Shown here: piece after piece, positions 37,671 to 43,668 of the stretch | Layout: the number at the start of each line of letters is the position of its first letter | Numbering within the stretch: the first letter of the stretch is position 1 | The notes under the pieces: generated by a model | Databases searched by the model: none | What the model saw: the letters and a program-made list of their open reading frames with translations, nothing else | What the model was told of the DNA's origin: nothing | DNA from: Pseudonocardia sp. CNS-139 | GTDB lineage: Bacteria > Actinomycetota > Actinomycetes > Mycobacteriales > Pseudonocardiaceae | DNA: 43,668 bases | Assembly: GCA_001942415.1 (NCBI GenBank) | Contig: MKJX01000204.1 | Coordinates: 1 to 43,668 of the forward strand | Reading direction: 5' to 3' | Program-made: the position numbers and the translations under genes

Positions 37671-39177
37671 ATGATTGCCGCCGACATGGACCGACTCCTG
37701 ACCGCGCCGCGGCGCGCCGACTCCCCCGGCGCACATCCCCGCGGCGCCGCTCCCCGCGGACCAGGCCGTGGCGACCCTCGTCTGGGTCCGGCGCGGGCTG
37801 CTGCGTTCGGCCGTCCCGGTTCGGCCGGACAGCAGACCCCGGCCCGGTACGCCGCCGCGGCGCAGCCGGGAGCAGGTCCCCACCAGCGGGCCGGCCGCCA
37901 CGGCGCGCCCCCGCCGCCACCGGCCGACTCCGCTCCCCCGGCCGGTCAGGTGCTTCCCGGTGCTTCCCAGTCCCGGGTGTCCCAGCCCCGTACGTCCCAA
38001 CCTCGGATGCCCCAACCCCGGATGCCGGAGCCCCGTCCGGTCCGCCGGATCGTGCTGGGCGTGCTCGTCGGCGCCCTGACGATGTTCGGGGTCGCCACGT
38101 TGGACACGTTCGCGGGCGCCACGGTGCCGGTGCTCGGCACGATCGCCGCGCTCCCCGCCGCGAACGACGGCCCGGACGTGGTGGAGGTCGAGGCACCGCC
38201 GGCCACCCCCGGCACCTGCCTGATGTGGACCCGCTCGGACGCGGCCGACACCGCGGTCGTCAACTGCGCGCAGCCGCACCTCTTCGAGCAGGCCGGCTCC
38301 GTGACGCTCACCGACCAGACCGCGCTCCCCGACGACCGCCAGTGGCGCCAGCTCGTCAACGAGCGGTGCAACCCGGTGGTCCTGGACTACCTGGGCGGCC
38401 GGTTCGACCCCGACGGCCGCTACCGCGTCGGCGCGCTGAAGCCCTCGCCCGCCAAGTGGGACGAGGGCGACCGGGAGCTGCGCTGCGGACTGCAGAGTGC
38501 GTCCCGTTCCGGGGCGTCTACCCGCTCTCCGGCAAGGTGGCCGAGTCCGACCAGTCCGGCGTCTACGAGCCGGGCACCTGCCTCGCGATCGACGGCCGCA
38601 CGATCGGCGACCCGGTGGACTGCGCCGGCCCGCACGCCGTCGAGACGGTCGGCATCGTCGACCTGGCCGGGAAGTTCCCGGACGCGTTCCCCGCCGTCGG
38701 CGACCAGGACGCGTTCCTGCAGCCCGAGTGCGGACGCATCGCCACCGAGTACGCCGCAGCCTCGACGCGATCACGGGCAAGGGCCTCACGGTCTACTGGG
38801 ACAACCTCACCGAGGAGTCCTGGAACGCGGGCACCGCAGGGTGAACTGCAACCTCGGCGCGCTCCTGCCCGACCGCAGCGGGTTCGCCCCGGTCACGGGC
38901 CCGGTCCGCGGGAGCGTCACGGTGGGCGACCAGCCCGCCCCGCCGGCGAGCAACTCGCCGGAGCCGGGCTCCGCCCGCGGCGACCGCCACCCCGGCCCCG
39001 CCCATCGACGGCCCGCCCGCCGAGGCCCCGCCGACCGGCACCGAGGCGCCCGAGCCACCGGCCGACGGCAGCGAGGAGGGCGACGGCGAGCAGCCGCCGA
39101 CCACCGAGAGCCCGCTGCCCGACGACGCGGTGCCGCCGATCGGCGAGGAGCTCCCGGTCCCCGACGGCGACGCCTGA
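37671..39177 (+). CDS. Septum formation family membrane protein (Rv3835-like)
   Basis: About 500 aa. A long Pro/Ala/Arg-rich cytoplasmic N-terminus is followed by one TM (RIVLGVLVGALTMFGVATLD, about residues 125-144) and an extracytoplasmic Septum_form-like domain. Conserved Cys landmarks are GTCLMWTRSDAADTAVVNCA, QLVNERCNPVVLDYLGGRF, GTCLAIDGRTIGDPVDCAGP and LQPECGRIATEYA. A Pro/Glu-rich tail ends at TGA 39175-39177. Four single-base losses occur, near 38495, 38755, 38840 and 38970. ATG 37671 is uncertain; ATG 37686 is possible. Its order with the metallopeptidase, phosphatase and pheA matches Rv3835-Rv3838c. The role in division is inherited from the family name. Confidence 0.85.
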
Positions 39178-39194
39178 CGGGCACCATCGACGCC

Positions 39195-39539
39195 GTGGAC
39201 ATGACCCGGCGGCGGTTCGAGGAACTGGTCTCCGACGCGCTGGACACCATCCCACCCGAGCTGGCGGCGGCGATGGACAACGTCGTCGTGCTCGTCGAGG
39301 ACCGCAACGAGGCCGAACCCGACCTGCTCGGGCTCTACGAGGGCGTCGCGCTGACCGAACGCACGTCCCAGTACGGCGGCGTGCTGCCCGACCGCATCAC
39401 GATCTACCAGGACGCGATCCTCGACATCTGCGACGACGAGGAGCAGGCCGTGGAGGAGGTCGCGATCACGGTGGTGCACGAGGTCGCGCACCACTTCGGC
39501 ATCGACGAGGACACCCTGCACGAGCTGGGCTGGGGGTAA
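39195..39539 (+). CDS. Zincin-like metallopeptidase family protein (Rv3836-like)
   Basis: 114 aa minimal zincin. The zinc-binding HExxH reads VVHEVAHHFGIDED (first His about residue 95), with the acidic third ligand downstream. RRRFEELVSDALDTIPPELA and NVVVLVEDRNEAEPDLLGLY are the family N-terminal segments, with GLYEGVALTERTSQYGGVLP following. Substrate unknown. GTG 39195 begins 17 bases after the septum gene; CACCAT 7 bases upstream is a weak leaderless -10, and ATG 39201 is an alternative. The frame is unbroken. It is convergent with the histidine phosphatase gene, 14 bp away. Confidence 0.9.
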   Translation: MDMTRRRFEELVSDALDTIPPELAAAMDNVVVLVEDRNEAEPDLLGLYEGVALTERTSQYGGVLPDRITIYQDAILDICDDEEQAVEEVAITVVHEVAHHFGIDEDTLHELGWG

Positions 39540-39553
39540 GGGCCCAGGGCCCC

Positions 39554-40177
39554 TCAGGCGGGAGCGCCGCCCGCCGTCACGTCACCGGGCACCGGGACCG
39601 CGCGGTCCCAGTGCTCCAGCTCCCAGCCGGCGCCCACCGGGCGCAGCACCACCAGCCCGGTGTTGGGCACGTACCAGGTCTCGGCCGTGTCGCCGAGCAG
39701 TGCGGCGGCGGCCAGCCGGATCGCGGCGCCGTGGCTGACCAGCACGACATCGCCGGTGGCGCCGTCGAGCACGCGGTCGAGCGCCGGGAGGAACCGCCCG
39801 CGCACGTCGTTGGCGGACTCGCCGCCGGGCAGCCTGGCGTCCAGGTCACCGGCCCACCACGCGCCGTAGACCCGGTCGAACTCCTCGCGGGCGGCCTCGT
39901 CGGAACGGCCCTCCAGGTCGCCGGCGGCCACCTCGTGCACCCCCTCGACCACCGCCACGTCCATGCGGAGCGCGGCGGCGAGCGGGGTGGCCGTCTGCCG
40001 CGCGCGGGTGGCGACGGACGCGTGCACGGCCGAGACCGGGCCGGCGCCGAGCCGCTCGGCGAGCGCGTCGGCCTGCGCGAGCCCGAGCGCGTTGAGCGGC
40101 GCCCCGGGCGGCCGCGTGTCGAGCGCCTTGACGACGTTCGAGTCGGTCTGCCCGTGCCGGACGAGCACCAGCCTCAC
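39554..40177 (-). CDS. Histidine phosphatase (phosphoglycerate-mutase-like) family protein
   Basis: 207 aa. The phospho-accepting motif LVLVRHGQTDSN has its catalytic His at residue 8. ASVATRARQTATPLAAALRM carries the phosphate-binding Arg, EGVHEVAAGDLEGRSDEAAR has the acid/base Glu region, and VVLVSHGAAIRLAA supplies the second His (about residue 150). It is a cytosolic phosphomonoesterase; the substrate is not known. GTG 40177 overlaps the pheA stop (GTGA), so it is translationally coupled to pheA, as in Rv3837c-Rv3838c. Confidence 0.93.
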   Translation of the reverse strand: MRLVLVRHGQTDSNVVKALDTRPPGAPLNALGLAQADALAERLGAGPVSAVHASVATRARQTATPLAAALRMDVAVVEGVHEVAAGDLEGRSDEAAREEFDRVYGAWWAGDLDARLPGGESANDVRGRFLPALDRVLDGATGDVVLVSHGAAIRLAAAALLGDTAETWYVPNTGLVVLRPVGAGWELEHWDRAVPVPGDVTAGGAPA

Positions 40178-41118
40178 GCGAGGCTCCCCGCGCGCACGGC
40201 GGCGAGCCACTCGGCGGCCGCCGCGTACTTCTCCGCGCTCGCCGGGCCGAGGTCGGCAGCGGCCCTGCCGGCGCCGGTGGGGGTGAACCCGTTGGTCGCG
40301 CGCGGGTAGGAGCCGAGGAAGCGGACCCGGTCGCTGCGGCGGTGCAGGGCGGCCAGCGCCTCCCCCATCGCGGGCTCGGCGGCGTGGCCGGTGCAGTCGA
40401 GGTGGAACCAGTACTCGGCGTGCCTGTCCTTGATCGGGCGCGACTCGATGCGCGTGAGGTCGATCCCGCGCACGGCCAGCTCGGTGAGCAGCCCGAGCAG
40501 CGCGCCCGGGCGGTTCTGGGTGGTCGCGGCCAGCGACGTGCGGTCGTGGCCGGTGGGCGCCGGCAGCGGCCCGGGCTTGGCGACCAGCGCGAACCGGGTG
40601 ACCGCGCCCGGGTTGTCGGCGATGTCGTCGGCGAGCACGGACAGCTCGTGCTGCTCGCCGGCGAGCGGTGCGGCCACCGCGGCGCCCAGCTCGCCGCGGG
40701 CGACCTGCGCGGCCGCCTCCGACGTGGAGCTCGTGATCACGACGTCGGCGCCGGGCAGGTGGTCGGCGACCCAGCCCCGGGTCTGGGCCAGGGCGTGCGG
40801 GTGCGAGCCGACGCTCCGGACGTCCGCGAGCGCGGTGCCGGCCCGGCCGAGCAGCGCGAACCGCACCGCGACGGCCGCCTCCCTGACGATCACCAGCGGC
40901 GGGTCGGCGACCAGCCCGTCGAGCACGGCCGGCACCGCGCCCTCGACCGAGTTCTCGATCGGGACGCAGCCGGCGTCGACGGACCCCTCGCGCACGGCGG
41001 CCAGGACGGCGGGCGAGCCCGCGCACGGCACGAGCTCCGCGCCCGCCGACTCGGGGAGCGACCGCAACGCCTGCTCGGTGAACGTGGCGCGCGGTCCGAG
41101 GAACGCGAGTCGGGGCAC
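40174..41118 (-). CDS. pheA: Prephenate dehydratase
   Basis: 314 aa enzyme converting prephenate to phenylpyruvate in phenylalanine synthesis. The catalytic domain begins RLAFLGPRATFTEQALRSLP, with CVPIENSVEGAVPAVLDGL and the catalytic Thr-Arg-Phe in PGAVTRFALVAKPG (about residues 168-181). The C-terminal ACT regulatory domain (RPGALLGLLTELAVRGIDLT, RIESRPIKDRHAEYWFHLD) confers phenylalanine feedback through the ESRP motif. The frame is unbroken. GTG 41118 has TAGGGT 7 bases upstream and no Shine-Dalgarno, so it is probably leaderless. It is divergent from the macro-domain gene, with starts only 24 bp apart. Confidence 0.97.
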   Translation of the reverse strand: MPRLAFLGPRATFTEQALRSLPESAGAELVPCAGSPAVLAAVREGSVDAGCVPIENSVEGAVPAVLDGLVADPPLVIVREAAVAVRFALLGRAGTALADVRSVGSHPHALAQTRGWVADHLPGADVVITSSTSEAAAQVARGELGAAVAAPLAGEQHELSVLADDIADNPGAVTRFALVAKPGPLPAPTGHDRTSLAATTQNRPGALLGLLTELAVRGIDLTRIESRPIKDRHAEYWFHLDCTGHAAEPAMGEALAALHRRSDRVRFLGSYPRATNGFTPTGAGRAAADLGPASAEKYAAAAEWLAAVRAGSLA

Positions 41119-41125
41119 GTCCGCG

Positions 41126-41135
41126 ACCCTACTGT
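41126..41135. promoter_or_regulatory. Overlapping divergent -10 elements for pheA and the macro-domain gene
   Basis: ACCCTACTGT contains TAGGGT on the minus strand (41126-41131), 7 bases before pheA's GTG. It also contains TACTGT on the plus strand (41130-41135), 7 bases before ATG 41143. The two hexamers share the central TA, so one short site can open for leaderless transcription either way. Confidence 0.6.
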
Positions 41136-41142
41136 TGGGCGC

Positions 41143-41678
41143 ATGGCGCCTCTGACGGTGGTTCTCGTGGCGGTCGACGAGCCGATGGTGCGGGCCTGGC
41201 GCGAGCTGGCCGCCGGGCGGCCGCAGCTGGAGGTGCACGCGGGCTCGGTCACCGACGTCGACGCGGACGCGTGGTCAGCCCGGCGAACTCGGCCGGGATC
41301 ATGGTCGGCGGCATCGACGCGGTGTACGCGCGCTGGTTCCCCGGCGTCGACGGGCGGGTGCGGGCGGCCTCGGGCGGCGCGCTGCCGGTCGGGGCGGCGG
41401 TGACGCGGGCGACCGGCTCCCGCGGCGGCGTGGCTGGTCAGCCGCCCCGACGATGACGGCGCCGGGTCAGCGGCTTCCCGGCGGACGGTGCGGCGGCCCG
41501 GGCGGCGGCGACGGCGGTGCTGCGGCTCTGGCGCGACGGCGCGCTGCCGGACGGGCGCCCGGTGCGCGACGACGTGCGGCGCATCGCGCTGCCCGGCCTC
41601 GGGACAGGCGTCGGCGGGCTCTCGCCGGTGGTCTGCGCGCAGCAGGTCGGTGCGGCGCTGGACGACGTGCTCAGCTGA
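41143..41678 (+). CDS. Macro-domain (ADP-ribose-binding) protein
   Basis: About 178 aa. The N-terminal strand is LTVVLVAVDEPMVRAWRELA, followed by GSVTDVDADAVVSPANSAGI and MVGGIDAVYARWFPGVDGRV, the ADP-ribose-binding loop pattern (VxxAN, GGxD). GGALPVGAAVTRATGS is next, and GFPADGAAARAAATAVLRLW, IALPGLGTGVGGLSP form the second phosphate-binding loop. Breaks at about 41272, 41425 and 41455 are healed by one base each. Macro domains bind or hydrolyse ADP-ribose derivatives; which applies here is unclear. ATG 41143 follows TACTGT by 7 bases. Confidence 0.82.
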
Positions 41679-41679
41679 G

Positions 41680-41720
41680 CCGGCCCGGCCCGGCCCGGCC
41701 CAGGTCAGTCAGGTCAGGTC
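41680..41720. repeat. Short tandem repeats
   Basis: About four CGGCC units (41682-41702) run directly into about three AGGTC-like units (41702-41720), between the convergent ends of the macro-domain and hypothetical genes. Simple repeats like these slip during replication and sequencing. Confidence 0.6.
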
Positions 41721-42586
41721 AGCAGGCCGAGCCCGGCGAGCTGGACCGCCGGGACCGGCGCGAGGTCGGCCCCGCACCGGGAGAGCAGCCCGCGCACGCC
41801 CTTGACGGCCCGCTCGGAGAGCCCCGCGAGCTCGTCGGCCAGCTCGGGGCCGTCGGTGCTGCGCAGCGCGGCGGGCACGTCGCCGCCGCCCAGCGCCCGC
41901 GCGACCGCGACGAGCAGGTTGAGGACGCCGTGCTGGTCGTCGTCGGGAGTGCGCACGACGCGGCGCAGCCCGAGCGTGGTGAACCCGCGCCCGGCCTCGA
42001 CCACGACGTGCACGAACTCCTCGACCTCCTCGACGGCGGGCACGTCCGAGGCGCGCGGCCCGCCGCAGCGCAGCTTGGGCGCGCAGCCGTGCTCGGCCAC
42101 CCGGCGCACGGCCTTCAGCCAGGCGTCGGTGCTGTCCGGCCCGGCCGCCGCGGGGCGCCGCGGCTCGACCACGGCGACGACGTCCTCCGGCACGAACTCG
42201 GCCACGCGCTCCAGCCACACCGCGTCGACGTCCGGCGGGGCCGGCGTCTCGACCGTGCGCGGGGTGAGCAGCGTGGAGCGGGAGAACACCGTGGAGAGCG
42301 CCTTCGGCACGGCGCCGAGCCCGGTGTCGACGACGAGCGAGATGTCGACCGGCCGGGACGGCACGGAGCGGGCCAGCTCGGCGACGAGGGCCGAGAGCCG
42401 CGAGACCGGGCAGACGAGCTGGCCGACGATCCCGCCGTGGCGCCCGTCGCGCGCCGCGAGGTAGCGGGCGACGACCTCGTCGACGCCCGGGGCGGACGCA
42501 CGGGGCTGCAGGAGGCTCGTGTCGTCGACGAGCTGCGCGAACAGCGGTGGGATCGCCCACGGGTCCGCACCTGCCGCCGTCGTCAC
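41714..42586 (-). CDS. Conserved hypothetical protein
   Basis: 290 aa, unbroken, function unknown. The sequence shows an alpha/beta pattern with KLRCGGPRASDVPAVEEVEE, AGRGFTTLGLRRVVR and HGVLNLLVAVARALGG. I recall the same KxRCGG...GF..T.GLHH...HGFLN pattern in an uncharacterised family found in many bacteria, where the glycine and His positions look like an active site; here Leu-Arg-Arg replaces the usual Leu-His-His. GTG 42586 is preceded by TAGCGT at 8 bases, possibly leaderless. It is divergent from the iron-regulated DUF2470 gene and convergent with the macro-domain gene. Confidence 0.8.
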   Translation of the reverse strand: MTTAAGADPWAIPPLFAQLVDDTSLLQPRASAPGVDEVVARYLAARDGRHGGIVGQLVCPVSRLSALVAELARSVPSRPVDISLVVDTGLGAVPKALSTVFSRSTLLTPRTVETPAPPDVDAVWLERVAEFVPEDVVAVVEPRRPAAAGPDSTDAWLKAVRRVAEHGCAPKLRCGGPRASDVPAVEEVEEFVHVVVEAGRGFTTLGLRRVVRTPDDDQHGVLNLLVAVARALGGGDVPAALRSTDGPELADELAGLSERAVKGVRGLLSRCGADLAPVPAVQLAGLGLLT

Positions 42587-42659
42587 GGTCGAAGACGCTA
42601 ACGGGTGGCCGTCCGGCGCTCCAAAGCGGCTGCTGGTTGTGGGCGGTGGCGCCTCTGCT

Positions 42660-42678
42660 ATAGCTTAGGCTTACCTTA
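42660..42678 (+). promoter_or_regulatory. IdeR/DtxR iron box
   Basis: ATAGCTTAGGCTTACCTTA agrees with the 19-bp IdeR/DtxR consensus TTAGGTTAGGCTAACCTAA at about 15 positions, including the central TTAGGCT and ACCT. It lies 15 bases before the start of the DUF2470 gene and overlaps TACCTT, a possible -10. Iron-loaded repressor would block transcription. Confidence 0.82.
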
Positions 42679-42693
42679 GTTACGGAGGTGCAC

Positions 42694-43504
42694 GTGGGAT
42701 TCACGCGGACCCGGCGACCGCCCGCCCCGACCCCCGCCGAACGGGCCCGCAGCATCGCCGTGCGCGGCGGCAGCGCCAGCCTGGTGGGCACCGGGGTGCC
42801 GCAGGCGGCCCCGCTGGTGCACCACGTCCGCGCCGACGGCTCCGCCGTGCTGCTCCTCGACGACAACGAGCCGGTGCTGGAGGAGATCAGGTCCGCACCC
42901 GGCGGCGACTACGCGGCGATGCTGGAGCTCACCGACTACGCGCCCGTCGACCTCGCGCGAGCCGTGCGCGGGCGCTGTCGATCACCGGGCGGCGTCTGGC
43001 TCCCACGACGAGACCGCCCGCCGCATCGCCATGCAGGTGGCCGAGGTGCGCCCGGACCACGACCTGCTGATGCTCGGCCACGGCGCCACGCTCGTGCGGC
43101 TGGACCCGGGCTCGGCCGTGCTCTCCGACGCCGAGGGCAGCGGCGCGCTCGCGCCCGTCGACCTCGCCGCGGCCCGCCCCGACCCGTTCTGCCGCTACGA
43201 GCAGCTCTGGCTCGCGCACCTCGAGGAGGCGCACGCCGACGTGCTCGCGGCGCTGGCCCGGCACCTCCCGCCGGCCCTGCGCGACCTGCGCGACGCGCTG
43301 ATCCGGCCGCTCGGCGTGGACCGCTGCGGCCTGCGGCTGCGCGTCGAGGGCCCCACGGGCGACCACGACGTGCGGATCGCCTGGCCCGGCCGGGCGACCA
43401 CGGTGGAGGAGCTGCGCGTGCAGATGGGGCTGCTGGTGGGCTGCCCCGTGCAGCAGGCGGCCGTGGAGGTCGACCCGCCCGCCGGCCGGCCCGCGGCCGG
43501 CTAG
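42694..43504 (+). CDS. DUF2470 heme/iron-utilisation-like protein (Rv3839-like)
   Basis: About 270 aa. The N-terminal half has APTPAERARSIAVRGGSASL, HHVRADGSAVLLLDDNEPVL, then LELTDYAPVDL, a split-barrel FMN/heme-binding-like region. The C-terminal DUF2470 part includes DPFCRYEQLWLAHLEEAHAD and a final split-barrel-like region ending at TAG 43502-43504. Several single-base losses crowd 42955-43005. GGAGG 5 bases before GTG 42694 fixes the start, unlike the leaderless genes nearby. The IdeR box predicts iron repression, as reported for Rv3839. The stop codon lies inside the left end of the following palindromic element. Confidence 0.82.
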
Positions 43505-43668
43505 TGCCCCGTCCGGGAAGGTTGGGGCGGGAATCGGCGGATCCAGGCGTCCGCCGGCAAGGCGCCGACCGGGCCTCGTACCGGGCGTACTCGGCCCGGT
43601 CGGCAACGCGGCCGGCGGGCGGCTGGGCCGTCGAGTTCCGTGGCGAACCTTTCCGGACGGGGCACTAG
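43501..43668. mobile_element. MITE-like palindromic element with 23-bp terminal inverted repeats
   Basis: The ends 43501-43523 and 43646-43668 are inverted copies matching at 22 of 23 bases, each beginning CTAGTGCCCCGTCCGG. The inside is also self-complementary end to end: CCGACCGGGCC (about 43566) pairs with GGCCCGGTCGG (about 43594), and flanking stretches align base by base. It encodes nothing convincing. A TA or CTAG target duplication is suggested by the CTAG at both ends, as in IS630/Tc1-type elements. The window ends exactly at its right end. Confidence 0.75.

Noticed and set aside
1..43668. CRISPR arrays, rRNA or tRNA genes and prophage genes
   Set aside because: None recognised. No regularly spaced repeats, no rRNA motifs and no phage structural proteins were seen on either strand.

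Overview
The window is high-GC actinobacterial DNA whose gene content and order point to the Pseudonocardiales, most likely a Pseudonocardia-like organism. It holds three Emb-type arabinosyltransferases, UDP-galactopyranose mutase, GlfT2-type galactofuranosyltransferases, UbiA (DPPR synthase) and a PAP2 phosphatase. Together these build the arabinogalactan of an arabinose/galactose cell wall. From memory, the right-hand half follows the same order as M. tuberculosis Rv3806c-Rv3809c, Rv3813c and Rv3835-Rv3839. The species was not tested by any search.

Layout. 1-2.3 kb: partial acyltransferase and a nitroreductase, both on the minus strand. 2.3-18.8 kb: emb1, emb2, emb3 and a GlfT2-like gene on the plus strand. 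This series is interrupted at 5.5-10.2 kb by an XRE/DUF397 regulator pair and a minus-strand flippase-glycosyltransferase-methyltransferase operon. 18.8-20.9 kb: glfT2, convergent with its paralogue across a nested hairpin terminator. 21-28 kb: a sulfur-scavenging block with a ROK regulator, a DUF1876 gene and a TauD-type dioxygenase/SsuABC-like transporter/FMNH2 monooxygenase operon. Two short leader peptides lie here, one of them cysteine-rich and apparently leaderless, and the operon closes with a strong terminator. 28-33 kb: MFS transporter, then glf, ubiA, PAP2 and a HAD phosphatase. 33-37.5 kb: a MerR regulator fused to a sliding-clamp-like domain with a TPR-like partner, a PIN-domain remnant, and a DUF350/ATP-grasp/DUF1190-like module. 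37.6-43.5 kb: septum-formation protein, metallopeptidase, histidine phosphatase, pheA, macro-domain protein, a conserved hypothetical and an iron-regulated DUF2470 protein. The last 168 bases form a palindromic MITE-like element.

Two features run through the window. First, about 40 reading-frame breaks occur. Those checked closely are all repaired by adding one base, usually in a C/G run, and both sides of each break keep clear family similarity. I read them as sequencing or assembly deletions, not pseudogenes, and give whole-gene coordinates with the break position noted. Second, many genes lack a Shine-Dalgarno sequence and instead carry a TANNNT-like -10 element 6-8 bases before a GTG or ATG. 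This is the architecture of leaderless actinobacterial mRNAs.

Functionally, UbiA and PAP2 supply the decaprenyl-phosphate arabinose donor pathway, glf supplies UDP-galactofuranose, the GlfT2 proteins polymerise the galactan, and the Emb proteins add arabinan.
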